A DNA stretch of 64,000 nucleotides from positions 1 through 64,000 of the forward strand of contig JBAZVN010000017.1 in the NCBI GenBank assembly GCA_041660815.1, written 5' to 3'. This stretch comes from PALSA-1006 sp041660815. GTDB taxonomy: Bacteria > Pseudomonadota > Gammaproteobacteria > Burkholderiales > Gallionellaceae. Positions 16,385 through 26,164 of the stretch are shown here, piece after piece; the first letter of the stretch is position 1, and each line of letters starts with the position of its first letter. The notes below the pieces were generated by a model. The model did not search any database. It saw only the letters and a program-made list of their open reading frames with translations, and had not been told where the DNA came from. Both the position numbers and the translations under genes were made by a program.

Positions 16385-16413
16385 ATTCTATTGATGAACA
16401 CACGATCTGTCAA
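16385..16413 (-). promoter_or_regulatory. Putative str operon promoter
   Basis: On the minus strand a perfect TTGACA (16408-16413) is followed after 17 bases by TAGAAT (16385-16390), then GCGCGG. It begins only five bases past the rpoC stop and lies about 100 bases upstream of rpsL. The downstream leader contains the ten-base direct repeat CGGCTAAAAA (plus-strand reading) at 16339-16348 and 16367-16376. No terminator separates rpoC from this promoter, so rpoBC readthrough may add to str transcription. Confidence 0.8.
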
Positions 16414-16418
16414 GCTAA

Positions 16419-19400
16419 CTAGATACTTCCTTGTGATGCTGTTGATACTTCAGCTTCCGCCAAACCGGAACCCGCAGCAATATCGATGCCCTGACGTTGC
16501 TTGCGACGCGCCGTATGGAAAGCCAATCCGGTTCCCGCTGGGATGAGGCGACCCACGATAACGTTCTCTTTCAGGCCACGCAGATCGTCTTTCTTGCCCA
16601 TGATGGCCGCTTCTGTCAACACGCGCGTAGTCTCCTGGAATGACGCAGCGGAGATGAACGAGTCAGTAGACAACGAAGCCTTGGTGATACCCAACAACAT
16701 ATATTGGAAGGTTGCCGGCTCTTTACCAGCCGCAATAACACGCTCATTTTCGCGCAGCAACTCTGCACGCTCAACCTGCTCCTTGGGAATAAAGGTTGTT
16801 TCACCTTCATCCACAATTGCAACCCGGCGCAACATTTGACGCACAATTACTTCAATATGTTTATCGTTAATTTTTACGCCCTGCAAACGATACACATCCT
16901 GAACTTCATCAGTGATGTAACGCGCCAGCGCTTCGATTCCCAGCAAACGCAGAATGTCGTGCGGATCAGCCGGGCCGTCTACAATCATCTCACCCTGATT
17001 CACCACTTGACCATCGTGAACCAAGACATGCTTTTCCTTCGGAATCAGGAATTCATTGGCAATGCCTTCTACATCGGTAATCACTAAGCGCTGTTTACCC
17101 TTAGTTTCCTTACCGAATGAAGCTGTACCGGTGACCTCGGCCAACATACCGGCATCCTTCGGTGAACGCGCCTCAAACAGCTCGGCAACACGCGGCAGAC
17201 CACCGGTAATATCGCGCGTCTTAGAACTTTCTTGAGGAATACGCGCCAATACATCACCCACGCCAACCTGCTGACCATCTTCAACTGTGATAATCGAGCC
17301 GACTTGGAACGTAACAGAAATAGCCGTATCAGTTCCGGCAATCTTAATTTCATTGCCAGAATCATCAAGCAGTCGCACCAAAGGACGCACGCCCTTGCTT
17401 TGCGCAGTGCTGCGTTTCGGGTCAATAACCACCAACGTAGACAGACCAGTTACTTCGTCAATCTGCTTAGCAACGGTTGCGCCCTCTTCCACATTCTCAA
17501 AACGCGCTTGCCCCGCATATTCAGTAATAATTGGACGAGTGTGCGGATCCCATGTGGCGAGAACATCACCGGCACGCACCGCAACACCTTCACGCACAGT
17601 CAGCATGGCGCCGTAAGGAACTTTATGACGTTCACGCTCGCGACCATGATCATCTGTCACAATCACTTCACCGCTACGCGCCACTACCACAACCTCGTTG
17701 CGCGCGCTGGTAACAGTTCGCATATTCGGGCTGTATTTCATAATACCGTTTGATTTACCTTCAACCTGACTTGCGACCACGGTACGCGAAGCTGCGCCAC
17801 CGATGTGGAAGGTACGCATGGTTAATTGCGTACCTGGCTCACCGATGGATTGCGCCGCAATCACACCAACAGCCTCACCGGTATTCACCAAACCGCCACG
17901 ACCGAGGTCACGACCATAACACTTGGCGCACAAACCATAACGGGTCTCACAGGTCAACGGAGTCCGCACGCGCACTTCATCAATACCCAGCGCCTCGACA
18001 TGATCCACCATATCTTCATTTAACAACGTGCCAGCTTCATAAAGCGTCTCACTGGTTTCAGGATTGACGATGTCGGATGCTGCAACACGACCTAGAATAC
18101 GTTCGCGCAGCGCCTCGATAACTTCACCACCTTCAACCAAGGCCTTCATTGAACGGCCATTTTCAGTACCGCAATCATCTTCGGTAATAACCAGATCTTG
18201 CGTTACATCGACCAAGCGACGTGTCAGGTAACCGGAGTTCGCAGTCTTCAACGCAGTATCCGCCAAACCCTTACGCGCACCGTGCGTGGAAATGAAGTAC
18301 TGCAACATATTCAGACCTTCGCGGAAGTTCGCGGTGATCGGCGTTTCGATGATGGAGCCGTCCGGCTTTGCCATCAAACCACGCATACCGGACAACTGGC
18401 GAATCTGTGCCGCAGAACCGCGCGCACCGGAGTCGGCCATCATGTAGATGGAGTTAAACGACTCTTGCGTGATTGCCTTGCCCTTCTTGTCGGTCAGCGC
18501 TTCGCCGGTTACACGATCAAGCACAGGCTCGGTGCCGAGCTGCTCCATCATCGCCTTGGCGACCTGATCACCGGTGCGGCCCCAGATGTCCACTACCTTG
18601 TTGTAGCGTTCGCCTTGAGTCACCAGACCGGAGGTATATTGCGTATGAATTTCATGAACTTCTTTTTCAGCCGCGACGATCAGATCATTCTTCTGCTGCG
18701 GCACCAACATGTCATCCACACAGATCGAAATACCGGCGCGAGTCGCGTAGGTAAAACCGGTATACATTAATCTATCAGCCATGATGACCGTATCGCGCAA
18801 ACCGCAACGACGGAAACTTGCGTTAATTAAACGAGAAATTTCTTTCTTTTTCAGTGTCTTATTGACTGCGCTGAAAGGTAAGTTCGGTGGCAACAATTCC
18901 GACAAAATGGCGCGACCAACTGTTGTCTCATAACGCGTCACTTTTTCTAACTTTTCACCATTTTCATCAATATTCGATTCTTTAATGCGCACCTGAACCT
19001 TGGCTTGCAGATCGACTTGACCGGAACGGTAAGCACGCAGCGCCTCGGACACATCGGAATACATCGAACCTTCACCCAACGCAGCCACTTTTTCGCGCGT
19101 CATGTAATACAGACCCAACACGATATCCTGTGATGGAACAATAATTGGCTCGCCGTTGGCAGGAGACAAAACGTTATTGGACGCCAGCATCAGCGTACGC
19201 GCTTCCATCTGCGCTTCCAGCGACAGAGGAACGTGAACAGCCATTTGGTCACCGTCGAAGTCGGCGTTGAATGCCGTACATACCAACGGATGCAACTGGA
19301 TCGCTTTACCTTCGATAAGGATCGGCTCAAACGCTTGGATACCCAAACGGTGCAGCGTCGGTGCGCGGTTCAGCATCACCGGATGTTCGCGGATCACTTC

Positions 19401-20639
19401 TTCCAAAATGTCCCACACGATTGGCTCTTCAGCCTCAACCATGCGCTTACCGGCCTTGATCGTAGTCGCCAAACCCATCTTTTCCAGACGTTCAAAAATG
19501 AACGGCTTGAACAATTCCAGCGCCATCTTCTTGGGCAGACCGCACTGATGCAATTTCAGTTGCGGGCCAACCACAATAACGGAACGACCGGAGTAGTCCA
19601 CGCGCTTACCCAACAAGTTCTGACGGAAACGACCGCCCTTACCCTTAATCATGTCAGCCAGCGACTTCAGCGGACGCTTGTTAGCGCCAGTCATCGCTTT
19701 GCCGCGACGACCGTTGTCCAGCAATGAGTCTACGGACTCTTGCAACATGCGCTTCTCGTTGCGCACGATGATTTCCGGTGCTTTCAGTTCGAGCAGACGC
19801 TTCAAACGGTTGTTGCGGTTGATGACGCGACGATACAGATCGTTCAGGTCGGATGTTGCAAAACGGCCACCATCCAGAGGCACCAGCGGACGCAGTTCCG
19901 GCGGCAGCACCGGCAATACTTCCATTACCATCCATTCCGGCTTGATACCGGATTGCAGGAACGCTTCCAACACTTTCAGACGCTTGGCGTATTTCTTGAT
20001 CTTTGTTTCAGAAGTGGTAGCTTCCAATTCATTACGTAGTTTTTCCACTTCGGCTGGCACATCCAGTGCTCGCAACAAAGCGCGCACACCTTCTGCTCCC
20101 ATCACCGCAGTAAACTCATCGCCATATTCTTCAATTTTGGCAATATAGTCGTCGTCAGACATCAATTGACCGCGATTTAGCGGCGTCATGCCAGGTTCAG
20201 TTACAACATAAGCTTCAAAATATAGAACGCGCTCGATATCGCGTAGCGTCATGTCCAGCACCATCCCCAAACGGGATGGCAGTGACTTCAAGAACCAGAT
20301 GTGCGCAACAGGAGAAGCCAACTCGATGTGCCCCATGCGCTCGCGGCGCACTTTGGACAAGGTAACTTCAACACCGCACTTCTCGCAGATTACACCGCGA
20401 TGCTTCAGACGCTTGTACTTACCGCACAAGCACTCGTAGTCCTTAACTGGACCGAAAATTTTGGCGCAAAACAAACCGTCGCGTTCCGGTTTAAAGGTGC
20501 GATAGTTAATTGTTTCCGGTTTTTTTACTTCGCCATACGACCACGAACGAATCTTATCCGGAGAAGCGAGACCAATCTTGATGGTATCGAACTCTTCCTT
20601 TTGCGTAACTTGCTTGAACAGATCCAATATTGACTTCAT
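16419..20639 (-). CDS. rpoC: RNA polymerase subunit beta'
   Basis: Beta' forms one half of the RNA polymerase active cleft. The 1406 residues equal the E. coli length. Near residue 70 there is the first zinc module (CLCGKYK then CEKCGVEV). The catalytic loop NADFDGDQMAVH holds the three Mg-binding aspartates. The bridge-helix and trigger-loop region carries GEPGTQLTMRTFHIGGAAS, and the second zinc module has CGTENGRS and CETRYGLCAKCYGRD. It ends AEVSTASQGSI. It is 80 bases after rpoB. Confidence 0.98.
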   Translation of the reverse strand: MKSILDLFKQVTQKEEFDTIKIGLASPDKIRSWSYGEVKKPETINYRTFKPERDGLFCAKIFGPVKDYECLCGKYKRLKHRGVICEKCGVEVTLSKVRRERMGHIELASPVAHIWFLKSLPSRLGMVLDMTLRDIERVLYFEAYVVTEPGMTPLNRGQLMSDDDYIAKIEEYGDEFTAVMGAEGVRALLRALDVPAEVEKLRNELEATTSETKIKKYAKRLKVLEAFLQSGIKPEWMVMEVLPVLPPELRPLVPLDGGRFATSDLNDLYRRVINRNNRLKRLLELKAPEIIVRNEKRMLQESVDSLLDNGRRGKAMTGANKRPLKSLADMIKGKGGRFRQNLLGKRVDYSGRSVIVVGPQLKLHQCGLPKKMALELFKPFIFERLEKMGLATTIKAGKRMVEAEEPIVWDILEEVIREHPVMLNRAPTLHRLGIQAFEPILIEGKAIQLHPLVCTAFNADFDGDQMAVHVPLSLEAQMEARTLMLASNNVLSPANGEPIIVPSQDIVLGLYYMTREKVAALGEGSMYSDVSEALRAYRSGQVDLQAKVQVRIKESNIDENGEKLEKVTRYETTVGRAILSELLPPNLPFSAVNKTLKKKEISRLINASFRRCGLRDTVIMADRLMYTGFTYATRAGISICVDDMLVPQQKNDLIVAAEKEVHEIHTQYTSGLVTQGERYNKVVDIWGRTGDQVAKAMMEQLGTEPVLDRVTGEALTDKKGKAITQESFNSIYMMADSGARGSAAQIRQLSGMRGLMAKPDGSIIETPITANFREGLNMLQYFISTHGARKGLADTALKTANSGYLTRRLVDVTQDLVITEDDCGTENGRSMKALVEGGEVIEALRERILGRVAASDIVNPETSETLYEAGTLLNEDMVDHVEALGIDEVRVRTPLTCETRYGLCAKCYGRDLGRGGLVNTGEAVGVIAAQSIGEPGTQLTMRTFHIGGAASRTVVASQVEGKSNGIMKYSPNMRTVTSARNEVVVVARSGEVIVTDDHGRERERHKVPYGAMLTVREGVAVRAGDVLATWDPHTRPIITEYAGQARFENVEEGATVAKQIDEVTGLSTLVVIDPKRSTAQSKGVRPLVRLLDDSGNEIKIAGTDTAISVTFQVGSIITVEDGQQVGVGDVLARIPQESSKTRDITGGLPRVAELFEARSPKDAGMLAEVTGTASFGKETKGKQRLVITDVEGIANEFLIPKEKHVLVHDGQVVNQGEMIVDGPADPHDILRLLGIEALARYITDEVQDVYRLQGVKINDKHIEVIVRQMLRRVAIVDEGETTFIPKEQVERAELLRENERVIAAGKEPATFQYMLLGITKASLSTDSFISAASFQETTRVLTEAAIMGKKDDLRGLKENVIVGRLIPAGTGLAFHTARRKQRQGIDIAAGSGLAEAEVSTASQGSI

Positions 20640-20678
20640 GTATTACTCCTAAATCTGATGATGGAGAGCAGCGTGCAA

Positions 20679-20702
20679 GTAGCCACTAGTCAAAGTGACT
20701 AC
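20679..20702 (-). promoter_or_regulatory. Hairpin in the rpoB-rpoC gap
   Basis: In the 80-base gap between rpoB and rpoC the minus strand can form a nine-base-pair stem (arms GTAGTCACT and AGTGGCTAC, one G-U pair) around a six-base loop. There is no T run. It could be an mRNA processing or stabilising element, but nothing identifies its role. Confidence 0.35.
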
Positions 20703-20719
20703 TTACCAATGATTAACGA

Positions 20720-23700
20720 TTAATGACGTTCCAAATCTATATCAATGCCCAACGAACGAATTTCCTTGGTCAACACATTGAATGACTCAGGCATTCCTGC
20801 GTCAATCTTGTGATCGCCCTTAACAATATTTTCATAGACTTTGGTACGGCCATTTACGTCGTCTGACTTGACCGTCAACATTTCCTGCAAGGTATAAGCT
20901 GCGCCGTAAGCTTCCAAAGCCCAGACTTCCATTTCACCGAAACGCTGTCCACCGAACTGCGCTTTACCGCCCAATGGCTGCTGAGTAACCAGACTGTACG
21001 GGCCGGTTGAACGTGCGTGCATTTTGTCGTCAACCAAGTGATGCAGTTTTAGCACGTGCATATAACCCACGGTGACCGAGCGATCAAAAGCATCTCCGGT
21101 ACGGCCATCATACAATTGCACCTGACCGGAACGCGGCAGACCCGCCAATTCCAGCATATCCTTAATTTCCTCTTCGCTCGCGCCATCGAATACCGGCGTC
21201 GCAAATGGCACACCTTTTTTCAAGTTGCGGCACAATTCAGTAACTTCTTCATCACTGAATATGGCAATTTCTTCAGCTTGCTCCCCGCTGTAGATTTTGC
21301 CCAAGAATTTGCGCAGATCTGCTATTTTCGCTTGCGCTTCCAGCATCTTGTCAATCTTCTTGCCTAGTCCTTTGGCGGCCCAGCCCAGATGCACTTCCAA
21401 TACCTGACCGATGTTCATACGCGAAGGAACACCCAATGGATTCAAAACAACGTCGACCGGAGTACCATCCGCCATGTGCGGCATGTCTTCCACCGGAACA
21501 ATGCGCGAAACCACACCCTTATTACCGTGACGACCTGCCATCTTGTCGCCGGGCTGCAAGCGGCGTTTAACCGCCACATATACCTTGACCATTTTTTGCA
21601 CGCCGGCTTGCAGTTCATCGCCTTGAGTCAGTTTCTTCTTCTTCAAATCGAAAGCTGCATCAAATTCAAGACGTTTCTGTGCCAAACCTTCTTTGACTTG
21701 TTCCATCTGTGTGGCCACTTCATCGTCAGCCACGCGAATATCAAACCAATGATGATGCTCAAGACTATGCAAATATTCTTTGTTGATCTTGGTACCCTTG
21801 ACCAGCTTTTTAGGTCCGCCATTCGCGATCTTGTTGTGCAGCAGCTTTTCCAAGCGGGTAAATACGTCAGCTTCAACAATACGCATTTGGTCAGCCAAGT
21901 CTTTCTTGTAGCGTCCCAACTCATCGTCGATAATTTGTTGCGCACGTTTATCGCGCTGCAAACCTTCGCGGGTAAATACCTGTACGTCGATTACTGTTCC
22001 GGAAATACCCGCCTTAACGCGCAAAGAAGTATCTTTAACATCAGAAGCTTTTTCGCCAAAGATTGCGCGCAGCAATTTTTCTTCCGGTGTCAGCTGAGTT
22101 TCGCCCTTGGGCGTTACTTTTCCAACCAATACATCACCCACACCCACCTCGGCGCCAATGTGCACAATGCCGCACTCATCCAAGCGTGCCATTTGACCTT
22201 CTGACAAATTAGGAATGTCACGGGTAATTTCTTCAGTGCCCAACTTGGTGTCTCGCGCCATCACGGTCAACTCTTCAATATGAATTGAAGTAAAACGATC
22301 TTCCGCAACCACGCGCTCTGAGATCATGATCGAGTCTTCGTAGTTGTAGCCGTTCCAAGGCATGAACGCGATCATCATGTTCTGACCCAGCGCCAATTCG
22401 CCCATATCGGTCGAAGCACCATCTGCCACCACATCGCCACGGGCAATAATATCTCCAACCTTAACCAAAGGTCTTTGATTAATATTAGTATTTTGATTGG
22501 AGCGCGTGTACTTGGTCAAATTATAAATATCTACACCGACTTCGCCGGCAGTTGTTTCGTCATCGTTTACCCGCACCACGATACGGCCGGAGTCAACATA
22601 ATCAACGCGGCCACCGCGCCACGCCTGAACAGCCGTGCCCGAGTCAACTGCCACGGTACGCTCAATACCCGTACCCACCAATGCTTTTTCAGCACGCAAT
22701 ACAGGAACAGCCTGACGTTGCATGTTAGCGCCCATCAACGCGCGGTTCGCGTCGTCATGCTCCAGGAACGGAATTAACGAAGCCGCGACAGAAACAACCT
22801 GCGATGGCGCAACGTCCATGTATTCAATATTTTCAGGCGTAGCCAAAACGAACTCGTTGTGCTGACGTGAAGAAACAATATCGTTGGTGAACTTACCCTT
22901 GCTGTCCAAATCGGCATTCGCCTGAGCGATAGTGAACTTGCCTTCTTCGATAGCTGACAGGTATTCAACCTCGTCCGTTGCACGTCCCTTACTCACTTTA
23001 CGATACGGTGTTTCGATGAAACCGTACTCGTTAGTGCGCGCATACAGCGCCAGCGAGTTGATCAGACCAATGTTCGGGCCTTCCGGTGTTTCAATCGGGC
23101 ACACACGGCCATAGTGAGTCGGATGCACGTCGCGCACTTCGAAACCTGCGCGTTCGCGGGTCAAACCGCCTGGTCCCAACGCGGAGATACGACGCTTGTG
23201 AGTTACTTCCGCCAGCGGGTTGGTCTGGTCCATAAACTGTGACAGCTGCGAAGAACCGAAGAATTCTTTCACAGCAGCCGAAATCGGCTTGGCATTGATC
23301 AAATCATGCGGCATCAAATTGTCTGTTTCAGCTTGCCCCAGGCGCTCCTTCACTGCGCGTTCGACACGAGCCAAACCGGTGCGGAATTGGTTCTCAGCCA
23401 ACTCACCCACAGCACGCACACGACGATTACCCAAGTGATCAATGTCGTCAATTTCGCCGCGGCCATTGCGCAATTCAACCAGAATCTTGATTACTGCAAC
23501 AATGTCTTCGTTGGACAAGGTGGTTGCACCAGTCAACTCTTCACGACCAACACGACGATTAAATTTCATACGACCAACAGTTGACAGGTCATAGCGTTCT
23601 TCGGAGAAGAATAAACCCTTGAATAACGCCTCTACCGCATCTTCGGTGGGTGGTTCGCCTGGACGCATCATGCGATAAATCGCAACCCGGGCTGTCCACT

Positions 23701-24790
23701 GGTCAGTAGTTTCGTCTGTGCGCAGCGTGTTGGAAATAAAGGCGCCCTGATCCAAGTCATTTGTGTAGAGAGTCTTAATTACTGTAATGCCGGCTTCTTG
23801 AAGCTTGCCGAGCAAAGTTTCAGTAATTTCATCATTCGCATTAGCGATGACTTCACCGGTATCTTGATCAACTACGTTGTGACCCAATACGCGACCGATA
23901 ATAAATTCATCACTAACGGCAAGCTTATCAATGCCAGCTTCTTCCATTTCACGAATATGACGAACGGTGATACGTTTATCTTTTGCGACAATAAGCTTTC
24001 CGCCTTTGCCTTCAATATCAAATCGTGCAATTTCGCCGCGCAAGCGCTCGGGAACAACTTCAAATTGCAGTCCCTTCTTAGCAAAATGGAAAGTATCAAA
24101 CTCAAAGAACGCGTTGATGATTTCTTCCGGAGTGAAGCCCAAAGAACGCAGCAATATCGTTACCGGCATTTTGCGGCGACGGTCGATACGGAAATACACA
24201 AAATCTTTGGCATCAAACTCGAAATCCAACCAAGAGCCACGATACGGAATCACACGGGCGGAGAATAACAATTTACCCGAACTATGGGTTTTGCCGCGGT
24301 CATGCTCAAAGAACACACCGGGAGAACGATGCAGCTGGGAAACAATGACACGTTCTGTACCATTGACCACAAAAGAACCGGTGTTAGTCATCAGGGGAAT
24401 TTCGCCCATGTAGACTTCCTGCTCTTTTACTTCCTTGACGGTCGGCTTTGACGCTTCTTTATCAAGAATGGTCAGGCGTACGCGCGCGCGCAACGGCGAA
24501 GCAAAAGTTAAACCGCGCTGCTGACATTCACGGACATCAAAAGGTGGCAATCCCAGCGTGTAGCTGACAAAATCCAAGCGCGCAAACTTATTGTGGCTTT
24601 CAATTGGAAAAATTGAATTGAATGCAGCCTGCAACCCTTCGTTTTTGCGCTGATCAGGAGCAACCCACGCTTGCAAGAAATCACTGTAGGACTCCAATTG
24701 CGTGGACAGCAAAAAAGGTACCGGCAATGCGCCGACACGTTTTGCAAAACTTTTACGAATACGTTTTTTTTCGGTAAAAGAATAACTCAT
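20720..24790 (-). CDS. rpoB: RNA polymerase subunit beta
   Basis: Beta forms the other half of the RNA polymerase cleft and binds rifampicin. The start chosen gives MSYSFTEKKRIRKSFAKR with GGAG just upstream, 1356 residues; eleven further codons upstream are open but not RpoB-like. The rifampicin cluster reads SSQLSQFMDQTNPLAEVTHK then RRISALGPGGL, which is wild type, so no resistance is expected. GDKMAGRHGNKGV and EMEVWALEAYGAA near the C-terminus are family signatures. A strong hairpin lies 137 bases upstream, between rplL and rpoB. Confidence 0.98.
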   Translation of the reverse strand: MSYSFTEKKRIRKSFAKRVGALPVPFLLSTQLESYSDFLQAWVAPDQRKNEGLQAAFNSIFPIESHNKFARLDFVSYTLGLPPFDVRECQQRGLTFASPLRARVRLTILDKEASKPTVKEVKEQEVYMGEIPLMTNTGSFVVNGTERVIVSQLHRSPGVFFEHDRGKTHSSGKLLFSARVIPYRGSWLDFEFDAKDFVYFRIDRRRKMPVTILLRSLGFTPEEIINAFFEFDTFHFAKKGLQFEVVPERLRGEIARFDIEGKGGKLIVAKDKRITVRHIREMEEAGIDKLAVSDEFIIGRVLGHNVVDQDTGEVIANANDEITETLLGKLQEAGITVIKTLYTNDLDQGAFISNTLRTDETTDQWTARVAIYRMMRPGEPPTEDAVEALFKGLFFSEERYDLSTVGRMKFNRRVGREELTGATTLSNEDIVAVIKILVELRNGRGEIDDIDHLGNRRVRAVGELAENQFRTGLARVERAVKERLGQAETDNLMPHDLINAKPISAAVKEFFGSSQLSQFMDQTNPLAEVTHKRRISALGPGGLTRERAGFEVRDVHPTHYGRVCPIETPEGPNIGLINSLALYARTNEYGFIETPYRKVSKGRATDEVEYLSAIEEGKFTIAQANADLDSKGKFTNDIVSSRQHNEFVLATPENIEYMDVAPSQVVSVAASLIPFLEHDDANRALMGANMQRQAVPVLRAEKALVGTGIERTVAVDSGTAVQAWRGGRVDYVDSGRIVVRVNDDETTAGEVGVDIYNLTKYTRSNQNTNINQRPLVKVGDIIARGDVVADGASTDMGELALGQNMMIAFMPWNGYNYEDSIMISERVVAEDRFTSIHIEELTVMARDTKLGTEEITRDIPNLSEGQMARLDECGIVHIGAEVGVGDVLVGKVTPKGETQLTPEEKLLRAIFGEKASDVKDTSLRVKAGISGTVIDVQVFTREGLQRDKRAQQIIDDELGRYKKDLADQMRIVEADVFTRLEKLLHNKIANGGPKKLVKGTKINKEYLHSLEHHHWFDIRVADDEVATQMEQVKEGLAQKRLEFDAAFDLKKKKLTQGDELQAGVQKMVKVYVAVKRRLQPGDKMAGRHGNKGVVSRIVPVEDMPHMADGTPVDVVLNPLGVPSRMNIGQVLEVHLGWAAKGLGKKIDKMLEAQAKIADLRKFLGKIYSGEQAEEIAIFSDEEVTELCRNLKKGVPFATPVFDGASEEEIKDMLELAGLPRSGQVQLYDGRTGDAFDRSVTVGYMHVLKLHHLVDDKMHARSTGPYSLVTQQPLGGKAQFGGQRFGEMEVWALEAYGAAYTLQEMLTVKSDDVNGRTKVYENIVKGDHKIDAGMPESFNVLTKEIRSLGIDIDLERH

Positions 24791-24926
24791 GAGATCTCCA
24801 CGACATAAAAAGACAAAGGACAAAAAGCGCTTAATATACAGATAGTTACCGAGCGCTCACTCACCATTATCTTCTAAACTACACAACTCGAACCTGCTCA
24901 TTTTTGAGCAGCCAATTAGAAGCGGC

Positions 24927-24957
24927 AAAAGGCTGACGGCGCACCGTCAGCCTTTTT
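24927..24957 (-). terminator. Hairpin between rplL and rpoB, likely transcription attenuator
   Basis: A perfect 12-base-pair stem (AAAGGCTGACGG pairing with CCGTCAGCCTTT) closes a four-base loop 14 bases after the rplL stop. On the minus strand it is followed by only four Ts before GCC. This fits a partial terminator that lets some polymerase into rpoBC, as known for the rplL-rpoB gap of E. coli, where about a fifth of transcripts read through. The remaining 136 bases up to rpoB show no clear promoter. Confidence 0.75.
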
Positions 24958-24970
24958 ACAAACACAAAAC

Positions 24971-25342
24971 TTACTTAATTTCTGCCGTTGCGCCAGCTTC
25001 GATCAACTGTTTAGCAATTGCATCAGCATCAGCTTTGGAAATACCTTCTTTAACAGCCTTCGGTGCTCCGTCAACCAGATCCTTAGCTTCTTTCAAGCCC
25101 AGACCAGTGATCGCACGAACTACCTTAATCACGTTAACTTTGGCATCGCCGGCAGCGTTCAAGAAAACGGTGAATTCAGTTTGCTCAGCAGCAGCCGCTG
25201 GAGCAGCTCCGGCAGCAGCAGGACCCGCCATAGCAGCAGCAGACACTCCGAATTTCTCTTCTACAGCCTTAACTAGCTCGTTCAGTTCCAACACGGACAT
25301 ACCATCCAGTGCGGTCAAAAATGCGTCTTTATCAAATGCCAT
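24971..25342 (-). CDS. rplL: 50S ribosomal protein L7/L12
   Basis: L7/L12 is the multicopy stalk protein that recruits and activates translational GTPases. The 123 residues have the N-terminal dimer domain (LTALDGMSVLELNELVKAVEE), the flexible Ala/Pro/Gly-rich hinge (AAMAGPAAAGAAPAAAAEQ, about residues 37-55) and the C-terminal domain with KVNVIKVVRAITGLGLKEAK. It is 33 bases after rplJ, and in many bacteria it is made in excess over L10 through translation signals. Confidence 0.97.
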   Translation of the reverse strand: MAFDKDAFLTALDGMSVLELNELVKAVEEKFGVSAAAMAGPAAAGAAPAAAAEQTEFTVFLNAAGDAKVNVIKVVRAITGLGLKEAKDLVDGAPKAVKEGISKADADAIAKQLIEAGATAEIK

Positions 25343-25375
25343 TTTGTTCTTCCTAAATTAAAAGTTTGAAATAAA

Positions 25376-25870
25376 TCAAGCTGTTGCAGTTTTCGCTTCT
25401 GCTACAGCACTAAGCACACGCGCCAAACTTGATACTGGCGATTGCAACAGACCCAACAATTGTGCCAGCAGAACTTCTTTGCTTGGTACAGTCGCCAGCG
25501 CATTTACTGCTGCCGTATCCATTAGCTTGCCGTTATACAGACCCGCTTTAACCACCAACTTATCGTTAGTCTTGGCAAAATCGTACACAATTTTCGCAGC
25601 GGCAACAGGATCAGGACTGATGCTATACACCAGGGGACCGACCATTTTATCTGCCAAAGCTTCAAAAGCTGTGCCTTGCACCGCACGACGCGCCAATGTA
25701 TTTTTCAACACATGGAAATACACGCCCGAGCTGCGTGCAACAGCACGCAACTTGGTGATATCACTAACAGCGATACCACGGTACTCTGCCAGAACGATAG
25801 TTTGGGCGTTAGCGACTTGAGCGTTAACCTCAGCAACAACCGCTTGTTTTTCTTGCAGATTTAGACCCAA
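25376..25870 (-). CDS. rplJ: 50S ribosomal protein L10
   Basis: L10 anchors L7/L12 dimers to the 50S base and, with them, represses its own mRNA through the leader in E. coli. The 164 residues begin MGLNLQEKQAVVAEVNAQV and carry IVLAEYRGIAVSDITKLRA and LKNTLARRAV, the rRNA-binding domain. The Ala-rich C-terminal helix ends LARVLSAVAEAKTATA, where L7/L12 binds. A 294-base leader precedes it. Confidence 0.96.
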   Translation of the reverse strand: MGLNLQEKQAVVAEVNAQVANAQTIVLAEYRGIAVSDITKLRAVARSSGVYFHVLKNTLARRAVQGTAFEALADKMVGPLVYSISPDPVAAAKIVYDFAKTNDKLVVKAGLYNGKLMDTAAVNALATVPSKEVLLAQLLGLLQSPVSSLARVLSAVAEAKTATA

Positions 25871-26164
25871 AATCTTCCTCCATCTTCAATCGAGACCCAA
25901 ACAGGCATCCCATAATTAACAACCGCGTCCTCAAGACTTAGGAGAAGAACAGATATGTTCGAACATCCTGCTTGCGGGCACACCATCTACGGGGGAACTT
26001 ACAGACAGAGCTAAGCGGCCAGAGAACCAAAATTTTCCGAGCACTAAACACTATTTAGTAAGAATTAAGTCTTCGACACCACCGGTCTTGGATAATCTGC
26101 CTATACAGCCAGCAGTCCAATGTTCATTTGCCTGCAACCGTAAGGGCTACAGGCAAAGAATGCA
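25871..26164 (-). promoter_or_regulatory. rplJ (L10) leader region with a long stem-loop
   Basis: The 294 bases between rplA and rplJ hold no open frame of note. A 13-base-pair stem with two G-U pairs (26127-26157; arms start TTTGCCTG and end CAGGCAAA) lies 7 bases after the rplA stop and has no T run. The part nearer rplJ has several GC-rich inverted stretches. Its position and length fit the L10 leader that binds L10-L7/L12; I infer that from the location, not from a matched motif. I see no convincing promoter. Confidence 0.55.

Noticed and set aside
16501..16839. Open frames on the plus strand across rpoC and rpoB
   Set aside because: They are opposite-strand shadows of conserved coding sequence, with no recognisable domains or ribosome-binding sites.
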